Assembly: GCA_000380225.1 (NCBI GenBank)
Contig: KB904821.1
Coordinates: forward strand, 237,787-301,786
Direction: 5' to 3'
DNA from: a filamentous cyanobacterium ESFC-1
GTDB taxonomy: Bacteria; Cyanobacteriota; Cyanobacteriia; Cyanobacteriales; Spirulinaceae
DNA length: 64,000 nt
In this document: piece after piece, positions 1 through 7,670 of the stretch
Layout: every line of letters starts with the position of its first letter
How positions within the stretch are numbered: position 1 is the first letter of the stretch
Notes under the pieces: generated by a model
Told to the model about the DNA's origin: nothing
Database searches by the model: none
The model's input: only the letters and a program-made list of their open reading frames with translations
Position numbers and translations under genes: made by a program

Positions 1-169
1 CCGTTAAGCCTGCGTTGCGATGTCCCGTTTCTCCACCCGTCGGGGGCATAATAATCAAGTCTCCATTGGCGTTGCGCTCTAACCTCAAATCGCGATTTTG
101 AGAACAGAGTTGAAAAAACTGCTCCTCCGTTAGAGAAATGGCATCGAGATTCAGGGTAATGGCATCCAT
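1..169 (-). CDS. Uma2-family (DUF820) protein, 5' part only
   Basis: The reading frame starts at the ATG at 169 and runs off the left edge, giving 56 residues. The visible N-terminus has a helix with LTEEQFFQLC, then RDLRLERNANGDLIIMPPT followed by GGETGHRN. This matches the start of the Uma2/DUF820 family, PD-(D/E)XK-like restriction-endonuclease-fold proteins that are hugely expanded in cyanobacteria and of unsettled function. The catalytic acidic residues lie further downstream and are not in the window, so neither completeness nor activity can be judged. Confidence 0.75.
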   Translation of the reverse strand, partial: MDAITLNLDAISLTEEQFFQLCSQNRDLRLERNANGDLIIMPPTGGETGHRNAGLT

Positions 170-275
170 TGCTTTGAGAAACTAAGCGGTTAGGGAAATA
201 ACAACGAATTACACCGAAAAATCAATCAAAATAGATGGCTGATTTTGGCGATCGCGAGGGTTTGATTTTACGGGA

Positions 276-701
276 TTAATCCTCTGGGCGATCGCCCACC
301 GTATTTTCTGAAGCGGTTTGAGCTTTGGGCGTTTCAACCCAAACCACGCGGCGTTGATTGGGATTGACGCGAGCGCTTTGTTCGATCATGACGCTTTCGG
401 CTTGGCTGGGGTCAAAGCTGCGACTAAATTTATCTTGAAGTTGATTGACTTGCAATTCGGTTTCGTGGACTTGGGTACGAATTTCGTGCAATTTGGCTCG
501 ATGAGAAACCAGATAAGGAATGAGATTACTCAAAGCTGCGATCGCGGCCACAGAAATGACACTATTCACGCAGACTTTTAAGCTGGTTTCTAGGGTCAAA
601 GCGCCATAATGATACTTAGGACGCTTGGATGCAGGGAGAGGCACAACGCGACGAGTGGGCGGCGTTGGAGCAGAAGCTGGTGGTTTAGGAAGTGCAGTCA
701 T
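276..701 (-). CDS. Small membrane protein with proline-rich N-terminus and coiled coil (conserved cyanobacterial hypothetical)
   Basis: 141 residues from the ATG at 701. An upstream in-frame extension exists, but its composition is unlike coding sequence. Residues 1-30 are rich in proline and basic residues. One membrane segment lies at about 42-65 (around VISVAAIAALSNLIPYLV), and residues 68-98 are heptad-like (KLHEIRTQVHETELQVNQLQ), so a coiled coil is likely. The polar C-terminus contains NQRRVVWVET. A short cytoplasmic tail, one TM and a coiled coil is the layout of FtsL/DivIC/FtsB-type divisome proteins, but I see no decisive motif and treat this as a cyanobacterial family of unknown function. 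It is monocistronic on the minus strand. Confidence 0.6.
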   Translation of the reverse strand: MTALPKPPASAPTPPTRRVVPLPASKRPKYHYGALTLETSLKVCVNSVISVAAIAALSNLIPYLVSHRAKLHEIRTQVHETELQVNQLQDKFSRSFDPSQAESVMIEQSARVNPNQRRVVWVETPKAQTASENTVGDRPED

Positions 702-998
702 GAAATAAAATCCCGTGAAAGCAGTACTATATTCCTTTCTCTCGGAGTAGGAGGTGCAAAGGACATAGCACATTAATTTTAAGCTGAAGTTCTACTGAAA
801 AATTAGCTGATTGTGATTCGTTCGAGCTAATTTTAGACAACATTCTTTCGCTTTGACTTTATCGTATCAGACAATTTTCTTCAGACTTGCAAGGGCGATC
901 GCGAATTTTCCGAAAAAAAAGGCGATCGCATCTATGACAAGATAACAGTCGCCTTGGTTCGAGCATCAAATTCAGATGCTTTTCGAGGTGGATTCGTT

Positions 999-1097
999 TT
1001 ATTTGTACAATTCAGTGGCTAAACGAAACGCTAAAAGGCCGGGAATCAGTGCGATGACTAACGCGCTGAGAACTTGAACGTCTGTTAAAGGGCCCAT
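999..1097 (-). CDS. psaM: Photosystem I reaction centre subunit XII (PsaM)
   Basis: A 32-residue ORF from the ATG at 1097 to the TAA at 999-1001. The sequence begins MGPLTDVQVLSALVIAL and ends FRLATELYK; the FRL(A/S)TELYK ending is diagnostic of PsaM. It forms a single transmembrane helix in the PSI monomer at the trimerisation side. AGGAG lies about 12 bases upstream of the start. It stands alone, with a repeat block upstream on the ispD side. The gene is short enough to be missed by ORF callers with a 60-codon cutoff. Confidence 0.93.
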   Translation of the reverse strand: MGPLTDVQVLSALVIALIPGLLAFRLATELYK

Positions 1098-1185
1098 ATT
1101 AAATCAACTCCTGAATGCTATGTACTTCAATCAATTTGCGCCATAATTGGCGACTTGGGAAATAGGTTGTTACAAAAATCAATAA

Positions 1186-1415
1186 AGTTGGTCCTTTGTC
1201 TTTTGTCCTTTGTCCTTTGTCCTTTGTCCTTTGTGTCTTGCCGAGCTACAAGATGCTACTCGCGGGGTCGCTCGTCTTATGGCGGCGCTTGGTAGTTGGT
1301 TGTTGGTAATTTCTTACCCCTCCTCCCACTCTGGGCGGGGAAAAGAGCGCCCCTACAGGCCGACTGCCCCAAAAAAAACCACTGCCCACTGCCCACTGCC
1401 TACTGCCCCAGAAAG
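1186..1415. repeat. Composite repeat block 1 (TCCTTTG heptamers, GC-rich module, TGCCCAC module)
   Basis: The block runs from TCCTTTG/TTTGTCC heptamers (about five units, 1194-1230) through CTTGCCGAGCTACAAGATGC and CTACTCGCGGGGTCGC to GGGCGGGGAAAAGAGCGCCC and ends in an ACTGCCC/ACTGCCT heptamer run. The same modules in the same order recur at 3.9, 5.5, 14.7, 35.9 and 45.9 kb. The final run contains the stop codon of ispD. Open frames through this block are not genes. Confidence 0.85.
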
Positions 1416-2092
1416 CCCCGTTGACGTAAAATAAACTCGGCGATCGCGAGGTCGATGGGAGTGGTTACTTTCAAGTTCGTTTCTTCCCCCTCGACAATCT
1501 TGACGGGGAAGCCGCATTTTTCCAGCAACGCTGCATCATCGGTGACTTGCCAAGCGCTCGTTTTACCGGTCTTGTGACAGTCTTTTAGCACCTCGACAAC
1601 AAAGCCTTGGGGGGTTTGAGCCGCCCAGAGGCGATCGCGATCGGGAGTATCGCAAATAACCGCCTGGTCATCCACAACTTTGATGGTGTCTTTTACCGGG
1701 ATCGCCGCAATTAAGCCCTTACAGTCTTGTAGCGCTCTCGCACAACGAGCAAACAAATCCGGCGTAACCAGACAACGAGCGCCATCGTGAATGAGAACGC
1801 GCTCTGCGGCATCAGGAAGCGCCTGTAAGCCGTTGTAAACCGATTCTTGGCGGGTTGCGCCCCCTGTAATTAATTCAATGGGTTTATGGGGCTTTAAGGA
1901 GGTAATGATTTCTTGAAAATCGGCAAAATCGTCGGGTTGTCCCATAATGCCGATCCACTCTAGGGATTCAGACGCGATCGCGGTCTCTAAAGTCCAGGCC
2001 AAAAGCGGTTTTCCCAGCAATGGGAGTAAAAGTTTATTGCGAGAGTGCTTCATTCGCCGTCCCATCCCGGCGGCAGGGATTAATAAGTGCAT
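1400..2092 (-). CDS. ispD: 2-C-methyl-D-erythritol 4-phosphate cytidylyltransferase
   Basis: Transfers CMP from CTP to MEP in the non-mevalonate isoprenoid pathway that feeds carotenoid and phytol synthesis. The start at 2092 (MHLLIPAAGMGRRM) places the nucleotide-binding signature at the extreme N-terminus, as in the family. The 24 extra upstream residues of the longer frame are dropped. Conserved segments seen: KLLLPLLGKPLLAWTL, HDGARCLV (ribose/Mg site), AAIPVKDTIK, TPQGF and VTDDAALLE. Its 230 residues are normal for IspD. The last two residues and the TAG stop lie in a GGGGCAGTAGGCAGTGGG heptamer repeat, so the repeat supplies the C-terminus. Confidence 0.93.
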   Translation of the reverse strand: MHLLIPAAGMGRRMKHSRNKLLLPLLGKPLLAWTLETAIASESLEWIGIMGQPDDFADFQEIITSLKPHKPIELITGGATRQESVYNGLQALPDAAERVLIHDGARCLVTPDLFARCARALQDCKGLIAAIPVKDTIKVVDDQAVICDTPDRDRLWAAQTPQGFVVEVLKDCHKTGKTSAWQVTDDAALLEKCGFPVKIVEGEETNLKVTTPIDLAIAEFILRQRGFLGQ

Positions 2093-2384
2093 AAGGCTCA
2101 AATCTGGCAAAAGATTGTGATGAGTAGGTATTTCTTCCCTTAGAATTGTAGAGGTCAGGCGCAACCGATAGTCATGCTTCCCTGCGCTCGTAACAGAGTA
2201 GGAATGATTTTAAAGAACGATCGCGGCTCTTGGTATCCTCATCGTTTTGATAATTCTGTTCCCTGTTGCCAATTTTTTGTGCAAAGCGCTATAAACTTGG
2301 GTCTGGTCTCAAAAAACTACTAAAGTAAATCTGGTTTAAATTTTTAAGCTCCCTAACTATACTTCTTAAGCGAAAATCAAGAAG

Positions 2385-3347
2385 ATGCGAATACTAGCCC
2401 TCGTTCCTGGTGGAATTGGCGACCAAATCCTCTTTTTCCCAACCCTAGAAACCCTCAAAGCAACCTATCCAGACGTAACCATTGATGTTTTAGTCGAACC
2501 GCGCTCTAAAGCGGCTTATCGCGTTTGTGCGGCGGTGGAGGATGTCCTCCTCTTTGATTACAAAGACCGCAACGGCTTGGCCGATTATCTCAATCTTTTA
2601 GGGGTCATTCGCGATCGCGAGTACGAAGTCGCCCTCGCCCTCGGCCAACGCTGGACTGTGGGCTTGCTGTTGTGGCTGAATGGCATTCCGATACGGGTCG
2701 GCTATGAAACCCGTAAATCTTGGTTGATCACCAATCCCGTTCCCCTCAAGCCCGAACAATACGCCGCCGGGATGTATCACGATCTCGTGAGTGGTTTAGG
2801 GATTCAAACCCCCTGTCCGCCTGTGGGTATCTCGGTTCCGCGTAAAGACATCGATTGGGCAGAAGCCGAACAAAAACGCCTGGGTCTCACCGAAAGCGGT
2901 TATATCCTCATTCACGGCGGTTCAAGTCAACTCGCCTTAGAAAAAGGCATTAACAAGATTTACCCCGCCCAAAGCTGGATTAGCATCATTAAGGATATTC
3001 AAGACAAACAGCCGAATGTGCCTGTTGTCTTACTCAAAGGCCCCGAAGACAGCGCCCTGGTCAAAGAAGTGCTTAAAGGTACAGAAAATGTAATTACCGT
3101 TTCGCCGCCCGATGTGGGCAAACTCGCCGCCTTTATTGCCGGGGCCAACTTAATGCTGTGTACCGATAGTGCGCCCATGCACCTCGCGATCGCCGTCAGG
3201 ACTTATACTATTGCCTTATTTGGCCCCACCGACCCGAAAAAACTCATTCCCCCCAACAGCGAGAAAATCAAAGCCATCCAATCTCCCAGTAGCGCGATCG
3301 CCGATATTGCCCCTGTAACCGTTCTCGAACAGATTTGGCGTGGCTAA
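2385..3347 (+). CDS. Glycosyltransferase family 9 (ADP-heptose:LPS heptosyltransferase-like)
   Basis: 320 residues. The N-terminus RILALVPGGIGDQILFFPTL is the GT9 donor-fold start (glycine-rich loop after the first strand). The C-terminal part has the typical LMLCTDSAPMHLAIAV and ALFGPTDPKK segments used for nucleotide-sugar binding. GT9 enzymes add heptose or related sugars to LPS cores. It overlaps the next gene, a heptose-bisphosphate-phosphatase-like HAD protein, by 8 bases, so the two are almost certainly co-translated. The pair fits cell-surface polysaccharide or LPS assembly. Which sugar is transferred cannot be read from the sequence. Confidence 0.85.
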   Translation: MRILALVPGGIGDQILFFPTLETLKATYPDVTIDVLVEPRSKAAYRVCAAVEDVLLFDYKDRNGLADYLNLLGVIRDREYEVALALGQRWTVGLLLWLNGIPIRVGYETRKSWLITNPVPLKPEQYAAGMYHDLVSGLGIQTPCPPVGISVPRKDIDWAEAEQKRLGLTESGYILIHGGSSQLALEKGINKIYPAQSWISIIKDIQDKQPNVPVVLLKGPEDSALVKEVLKGTENVITVSPPDVGKLAAFIAGANLMLCTDSAPMHLAIAVRTYTIALFGPTDPKKLIPPNSEKIKAIQSPSSAIADIAPVTVLEQIWRG

Positions 3348-3948
3348 ACCCGCAATTTTCCTCGATCGCGATGGTGTTCTCAACCAAGAAGTAGGTTACA
3401 TCTACAAACTTGAGGACTTGAACTTGATCCCCGGTGTCGCCCAAGCCGTCCGCCGTCTAAACGACCTCAATCTCTTTTGTTGTTTAGTCACCAACCAAGC
3501 CGGGGCGGCCCGAGGTTACTATCCCCTCGACCACATTACCGCCCTGAATAACCGCTTGTGTCGTTTACTGGACGAAGAAGCCGGGGCCAAACTCAACGCC
3601 GTGTATTCTTGTCACACCCTCAGCCCCCCCGCAGGCGGCAAAAACCCAGAATTTGCTCGCTGGAGTACCTGGCGCAAACCGAACACGGGAATGCTAGTAG
3701 CCGCCGCGTGGGAACACGACCTCGATCTGTCTCAAAGTTACATGGTAGGCGACAAAGCCACAGATATTGATATGGCGAATAATGTCGGCGCAAAGGGGAT
3801 TTTGGTACAAACGGGGTATGGCAAACGGGTTTTAGCGGGAGATTACCAACACCACGCCGACCCGGTTTATCTTGCTGCGAATTTGGTTGAGGCAGTGGAT
3901 TGGATTGTGGGGCAGCTTCTTCAGTCATCAGTCATCAGTCATCAGTAG
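3340..3948 (+). CDS. HAD-IIIA phosphatase, GmhB-like (D,D-heptose 1,7-bisphosphate 7-phosphatase family)
   Basis: 202 residues from a GTG start at 3340 that overlaps the upstream stop by 8 bases. HAD motif I is FLDRDGVLN (two catalytic aspartates), motif II is VTNQAG, and the lysine/motif IV part is RKPNTGM then YMVGDKATDID. Classical GmhB has a zinc loop of Cys/His residues ending in CxCRKP. Here the matching stretch is a lone CH followed by FARWSTWRKP, so the zinc ligands are mostly missing. That makes exact GmhB specificity uncertain, and histidinol-phosphate-type or other sugar-phosphate activity is possible. The last seven or so residues (SSVISHQ) are encoded by a CAGTCAT heptamer repeat. 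Confidence 0.8.
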   Translation: MAKPAIFLDRDGVLNQEVGYIYKLEDLNLIPGVAQAVRRLNDLNLFCCLVTNQAGAARGYYPLDHITALNNRLCRLLDEEAGAKLNAVYSCHTLSPPAGGKNPEFARWSTWRKPNTGMLVAAAWEHDLDLSQSYMVGDKATDIDMANNVGAKGILVQTGYGKRVLAGDYQHHADPVYLAANLVEAVDWIVGQLLQSSVISHQ

Positions 3949-4190
3949 TCAGTTTTTTGGGCAGTGGGCTTGTAGGGGCGCTCTTTTCCCTGCCCAATAA
4001 CCAATAACCAACAAGCGCCGAGACCCCGCGTCGCCGAAAGCGTCGAGACCCCGCGCCGCCGAAAGGCGCAAGGGAATGCTCGACAAGACAGGCGCAAGGG
4101 AATGCGCGAGTAGCACCTTGTAGCTCGGCAAGACACCAACAACAAATGACTAAGGACAAATGACCAAGGACAAATAATAACCAATAACTG
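3919..4190. repeat. Composite repeat block 2 (inverted copy of block 3 modules)
   Basis: Begins with CAGTCAT heptamers inside the upstream gene's 3' end, then TTTTTTGGGCAGTGGGC, a GGGCGCTCTTTTCCCTGCCC hairpin module, CCAATAA/CCAACAA heptamers, and GC-rich units with CGAGACCCCGCG and GGCGCAAGGGAATGC. It ends in AATGACTAAGGAC/AAATGACCAAGGAC. Orientation is opposite to the blocks at 5.5 and 45.9 kb. It fills the gap between the HAD gene and ndk. Confidence 0.85.
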
Positions 4191-4225
4191 CTACTGTATC
4201 TTTTGTATCGAATTGTAAATTCAAG

Positions 4226-4231
4226 AGGAGG
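4226..4231 (+). promoter_or_regulatory. Strong ribosome-binding site that fixes a TTG start for ndk
   Basis: AGGAGG lies 5 bases before a TTG codon at 4237. The first in-frame ATG is seven codons later and would cut into the first beta strand of the kinase fold. The Shine-Dalgarno position therefore decides for TTG. Confidence 0.75.
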
Positions 4232-4236
4232 GAATC

Positions 4237-4686
4237 TTGGAACAAACATTTATTATGATCAAGCCCGATGGCGTGCAGCGTCACCTCGTTGGTGATATTA
4301 TCAAGCGCTTTGAAGCCAAAGGCTTTGGTTTAGTGGGTTTGAAAATGGTCTCGGTGTCTCGCGAGTTGGCTGAAAAGCATTATGCGGTTCACAAAGAAAG
4401 ACCGTTTTTTAGTGGCTTAGTGGACTTTATTATTTCCAGTCCTGTGATCGCCATGGTATGGGAAGGCAAAGATGTGATCGCCGCAGCCCGTAAATTAATC
4501 GGTGCGACTAACCCTTTAGCGGCTGAACCAGGTACGATTCGTGGTGATTATGGGGTTGACCTGGGCCGAAATCTGATTCACGGTTCAGATGCACCGGAAA
4601 CCGCGAAACAAGAAATCAGTTTGTGGTTCACGGATGAAGAATTGGTCGCTTGGGAACCGAGTCGCTTAACTTGGTTGTACGAGTAA
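4237..4686 (+). CDS. ndk: Nucleoside diphosphate kinase
   Basis: 149 residues. Exchanges the gamma phosphate among nucleoside triphosphates by a phospho-histidine intermediate. The fold starts [17 protein letters not shown]. The active-site histidine is in [10 protein letters not shown] (about residue 115), preceded by the [17 protein letters not shown] loop that binds the nucleotide. Length is standard. It uses a TTG start with a strong ribosome-binding site. A bidirectional hairpin follows immediately, shared with the converging TerC gene. Confidence 0.97.
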   Translation: MEQTFIMIKPDGVQRHLVGDIIKRFEAKGFGLVGLKMVSVSRELAEKHYAVHKERPFFSGLVDFIISSPVIAMVWEGKDVIAAARKLIGATNPLAAEPGTIRGDYGVDLGRNLIHGSDAPETAKQEISLWFTDEELVAWEPSRLTWLYE

Positions 4687-4706
4687 AGTAGTCTGACAAG
4701 ATTTAG

Positions 4707-4737
4707 AACCCCGGTTTTTCTGAGAAACCGGGGTTTT
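4707..4737. terminator. Bidirectional hairpin terminator between ndk and the TerC gene
   Basis: An 11-bp perfect stem, AACCCCGGTTT at 4707-4717 with AAACCGGGGTT at 4725-4735, encloses a 7-base loop and is followed by a short T run. The convergent genes end 20 and 5 bases away. The same AACCCCGGTTT palindrome recurs at 14882-14912 and 60718-60780, so it is also a dispersed repeat. Confidence 0.8.
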
Positions 4738-4741
4738 GAAA

Positions 4742-5437
4742 TTAAGAATTAATCGGATTTTTGGGTTGCGATCGCTCAGAAAATCCCCAAGCAAAAATCG
4801 CGACGATAACACCAACCATCAGCCATTCTGGGGGAACATAAGCAGGTAGTAGGGCTTTGACAAGTAAGCGGATTCCCACCAAGCCAACAGTGATGTAGCC
4901 TGCATCTTCGAGGTTGGAATATTCTTGCAACCAACGGATGAATAATTCGGCTAAAAAGCGCAAAGCAATCACACCAATGGTTCCGCCAATAATGACTAGC
5001 CAGATTTGATCGGAAATCGCGATCGCGGTGGTGACGCTATCGAGAGAAAAAGCTAAATCGGTTACAGCAATCATCGGGATCGCTTGCCACAGTGAAGCAA
5101 ACTTTAAGCCGTGATGCTCGGAATCGCTATCACTATCGCTGCTGAAATAGCGATACACCAACCACAGCAAATATAAAGCGCCTGCCACTTCAAACTGCCA
5201 AAAGCGAATGACCCAACTCGCCGTTAAAATTAAAGCGACGCGCAACACATAAGCCAAAATTAAACCAATATTGAGCGCTCGGCGTTGTTGTTGGGGGTTT
5301 TCGAGTCCACGGGCGATCGCGGCCAGGGCGATCGCGTTATCCGCCGAGAGGACGGCTTCTAAGGCGACCAAAACAATTAATAGTAAAGGAAGGGTGAAAC
5401 TGGCTTCAAAGCTGGAGTTCAGCAGTTGGTCTAACAT
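4742..5437 (-). CDS. TerC-family integral membrane protein
   Basis: 231 residues with about seven hydrophobic segments. The family's paired acidic motifs are present: EAVLSADNAIALAAIA in the first helices and DLAFSLDSVTTAIAIS in the middle. TerC/Alx/YjbE proteins export manganese or other divalent metals or support metallation of exported enzymes, and cyanobacterial and plastid members are linked to Mn homeostasis and thylakoid assembly. A short acidic serine/aspartate loop (SSDSDSDSEHH, about residues 98-108) could be a cytoplasmic metal-interacting loop. It is monocistronic, transcribed toward ndk. Confidence 0.88.
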   Translation of the reverse strand: MLDQLLNSSFEASFTLPLLLIVLVALEAVLSADNAIALAAIARGLENPQQQRRALNIGLILAYVLRVALILTASWVIRFWQFEVAGALYLLWLVYRYFSSDSDSDSEHHGLKFASLWQAIPMIAVTDLAFSLDSVTTAIAISDQIWLVIIGGTIGVIALRFLAELFIRWLQEYSNLEDAGYITVGLVGIRLLVKALLPAYVPPEWLMVGVIVAIFAWGFSERSQPKNPINS

Positions 5438-5520
5438 TGATGCTGCCTAGGATTAAAAATCTGAGATTATAAATAAAATTGGCGTAACAATTCGTTACAC
5501 CTTGACTCATCTTAACAAAA

Positions 5521-5925
5521 ATTAGTCATTTGTCATTGGTCATTGGTCCTTTGTTATTGGTTGTTGGTTATTTCTGGTGCGCGTTCCCTTGCTACTCGCG
5601 CATTCCCTTGCGCCTGTCTTGTCGAGCTACAAGGTGCGCCTGTCTTGTCGAGCTACAAGGTGCGCCTGTCTTGTCGAGCTACAAGGTGCGCCTGTCTTGT
5701 CGAGCATTCCCTTGCGCCTTTCGGCGGCGCGGGGTCTCGACGCTTTCGGCGGCGCGGGGTCGCTCGTCTTACGGCGGCGCGGGGTCGCACCAGTTATTGG
5801 TTGTTGGGCGGGGAAAAGAGCGCCCCTACAAGCCTACTGCCCAAAAAACTGATTACTGATTACTGATAACTGATGACTGAAGAAACCCCCCGATTGCCGA
5901 GGAGCCCCTTAATCGCTGATTACTG
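5521..5925. repeat. Composite repeat block 3 with a 26-bp tandem array
   Basis: Order: TCATTGG/TTGTTGG heptamers; GCGTTCCCTTGCTACTCGCG; then 3.7 tandem copies of a 26-bp unit (CTTGTCGAGCTACAAGG core) at 5610-5705; two or three GGCGGCGCGGGGTC units; TTGGTTG heptamers; GGGCGGGGAAAAGAGCGCCC hairpin; CTGATTA/CTGATAA heptamers; and CCCCCCGATTGCCGAGGAGC. It fills the 470-base gap upstream of the TerC gene. All three forward frames are open through the 26-bp array, giving false ORFs rich in Cys, Arg and Leu. Confidence 0.88.
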
Positions 5926-6622
5926 AAAAGCCCACAGCCTGGGGTGGAGAAAACCGTTGCAGAATTTGATAACATTCGCTGACGCTGGCTTGGGTTTCCA
6001 TCGCATTAACCAATGCCTCGTAAGCGTCTTGATGTTCTTTTAAAAGGGTTGTGGCTTGTAACTCGCCCCAACGTTGCTTTAAAGGGGTTTCTGACTCAGG
6101 ACGACCGAAATAATCGAGGGTCGCGGCTAACTTTTCGCGGTCGTCGCGGCCTCCTTGAGCTTCGCCGTAGCTGAGGGTTTCGGCAGCAATCCCCGCCATC
6201 CAAACCGCACTCAGGCGGTCGATGAGTTGTTTTAGCTCTCCAGGGGGCAGTTTTTCGGGCAGCAAGGCTTCTGTATCCACGATCGCGCCCCCGATGCCAT
6301 TTTGGCCTTGTTTGAGGGCTTCCCAAGCGTTGAGGGTGTAGTCTTTGATGGGAATATCGAGGTGATAGGCGACGAGGAAATGCCCGGCTTCATGGCGCAC
6401 CACGCGATCGCGATACTCCCCCGAAAACCGCGACACACCATCGAGGAGTAGGGTCATCCCTTTCCCTTGTAAGCCGAGGGTATCGGCGGTGATTAACCCC
6501 AACACGGCAAAAGTAATTCCGGTGGGAACAAAGGGCGAGATATGCAGCAAGGGACTCAACAACACCGAAAGCATCATTAAGAAAATCCCAATTGCTAATA
6601 GGTTTAAAGCCGTGGTTTGCAT
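5909..6622 (-). CDS. FtsH-like (M41) metalloprotease domain protein lacking the AAA ATPase
   Basis: 237 residues from the ATG at 6622. Two N-terminal membrane helices (about 5-27 and 31-48) precede a zinc-protease domain with HEAGH at residues 77-81 and GGRDD further on as candidate third ligand. There is no Walker A/B or SRH, so it is the protease half of FtsH without an unfoldase. Stand-alone M41-like proteins occur in cyanobacteria and plants, where their substrates are unclear. The longer frame upstream (27 residues) reads through intergenic sequence. The final residues (FSVISD) and TAA lie in a CAGTAATCAGCGATT repeat module, so its tail is repeat-derived. Confidence 0.75.
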   Translation of the reverse strand: MQTTALNLLAIGIFLMMLSVLLSPLLHISPFVPTGITFAVLGLITADTLGLQGKGMTLLLDGVSRFSGEYRDRVVRHEAGHFLVAYHLDIPIKDYTLNAWEALKQGQNGIGGAIVDTEALLPEKLPPGELKQLIDRLSAVWMAGIAAETLSYGEAQGGRDDREKLAATLDYFGRPESETPLKQRWGELQATTLLKEHQDAYEALVNAMETQASVSECYQILQRFSPPQAVGFSVISD

Positions 6623-6673
6623 TTTGGGTATATATGTATGACTGTTGTTTCTTAATGATAATGACCAATGGCG

Positions 6674-6765
6674 TTTCCGTAGGGGCGGGGTTTCCCCGTC
6701 CAATTACGTTTTTGGAGCAACATTACTACCAACAAAGGACAAAGGACAAAGGACAAAGGACAAAT
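6674..6765. repeat. GGGGCGGGGTTTCCCCGTCC module and AAAGGAC heptamers
   Basis: GTAGGGGCGGGGTTTCCCC at 6678-6696 is the hairpin module also found near 42340 and, variant, near 51020. Four perfect AAAGGAC units occupy 6734-6761. This is an inverted, reduced version of the composite repeat, just after the stop of the kinase-like gene at 6769. Confidence 0.8.
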
Positions 6766-6768
6766 AAC

Positions 6769-7632
6769 CTAATTCAAAAGCCGTTTAATCGTGCTTTGGG
6801 CTTGGGAACCGTAGCCGCCGCCAAATAAATTAAAGTGGTTGAGAACGTGGTAAAGGTTGTAGAGGGATTTTCGCTGTCGGTAGCCGTCATCGAGGGGCCA
6901 GACGGCGTTGTAACCTTGATAGAAGGCGGAGGGAAAGCCGCCGAATAATTCGGTCATGGCAATATCGGCTTCGCGATCGCCCCAATAGGTAGCCGGATCG
7001 AGGATTGCAGGCTCACCGTCGGCAGTACAAGCGGCATTGCCTGACCACAAATCCCCGTGGAGGATAGAGGGTTGGGGTTGATGCGATCGCAACTGTTCGC
7101 GGACGGCTTCGACTACGGTATCGGTATCGGGAAAAGAACCGCCCCGACGCTTGGCTAAACGCAACTGATAGCCAATGCGTTTAACGGCGAAAAACTCACT
7201 CCAGTCTGCCATCCAGTCATTAACTTGGGGAGTTGAACCGATGGTGTTGTTGCGATCCCAACCAAACTTTTCTGCTCCTTGGTATTGGTGCATCGCGGCC
7301 AATTTGCGCCCCATTTCCTGCCAGGCTTGGGAGTTGCCGCGCCCAAATTCGAGCCATTCGAGGACAATGTAACTGTGGCGATCGCTCGTTCCAGTGCAAA
7401 TCGGTTGGGGAACGCGAATCGTCTGGGTTTGATACATGGCTTCAAGTCCGGCGGCTTCAGCCATGAACATTTCCAACTGGGACGGCTCGTTAAGTTTGAC
7501 AAAAAAGGTGCGATCGCCATCGCTGACAGCATAGCTTTGATTGATACAGCCTCCCCCGACGGTTTTCTGCTGTTCTACCTCAAACTTTTGCTGGGTGGTT
7601 TCGCTAATTTTTGCCGCGATTTCTGTCCACAT
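6769..7632 (-). CDS. Fructosamine/ketosamine-3-kinase family protein
   Basis: 287 residues from the ATG at 7632; a TTG five codons upstream is less likely. Protein-kinase-like fold: VGGGCINQSY as glycine-rich loop, FFVKLN with the ATP lysine, ILHGDLWSGNAA as catalytic loop (HGDLxxxN) and AILDPATYWGDREADIAM as the metal-binding DPATYYGxREADLAM signature of the family. Bacterial members phosphorylate free or protein-bound ketosamines so that they break down (deglycation). Cyanobacterial substrates are not defined. The next gene, M16 peptidase, lies 38 bases upstream on the same strand, so the two could be co-transcribed. Confidence 0.9.
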   Translation of the reverse strand: MWTEIAAKISETTQQKFEVEQQKTVGGGCINQSYAVSDGDRTFFVKLNEPSQLEMFMAEAAGLEAMYQTQTIRVPQPICTGTSDRHSYIVLEWLEFGRGNSQAWQEMGRKLAAMHQYQGAEKFGWDRNNTIGSTPQVNDWMADWSEFFAVKRIGYQLRLAKRRGGSFPDTDTVVEAVREQLRSHQPQPSILHGDLWSGNAACTADGEPAILDPATYWGDREADIAMTELFGGFPSAFYQGYNAVWPLDDGYRQRKSLYNLYHVLNHFNLFGGGYGSQAQSTIKRLLN

Positions 7633-7670
7633 AATTCCATCTTTCAATTTCTGCTGCCTTAATTTTGCCG

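Noticed and set aside
5530..5866. Cys/Arg-rich ORFs in three frames
   Set aside because: Products of the 26-bp tandem array (LSCRATRC units); equivalent ORFs appear in every copy of the block in whichever frame is open.
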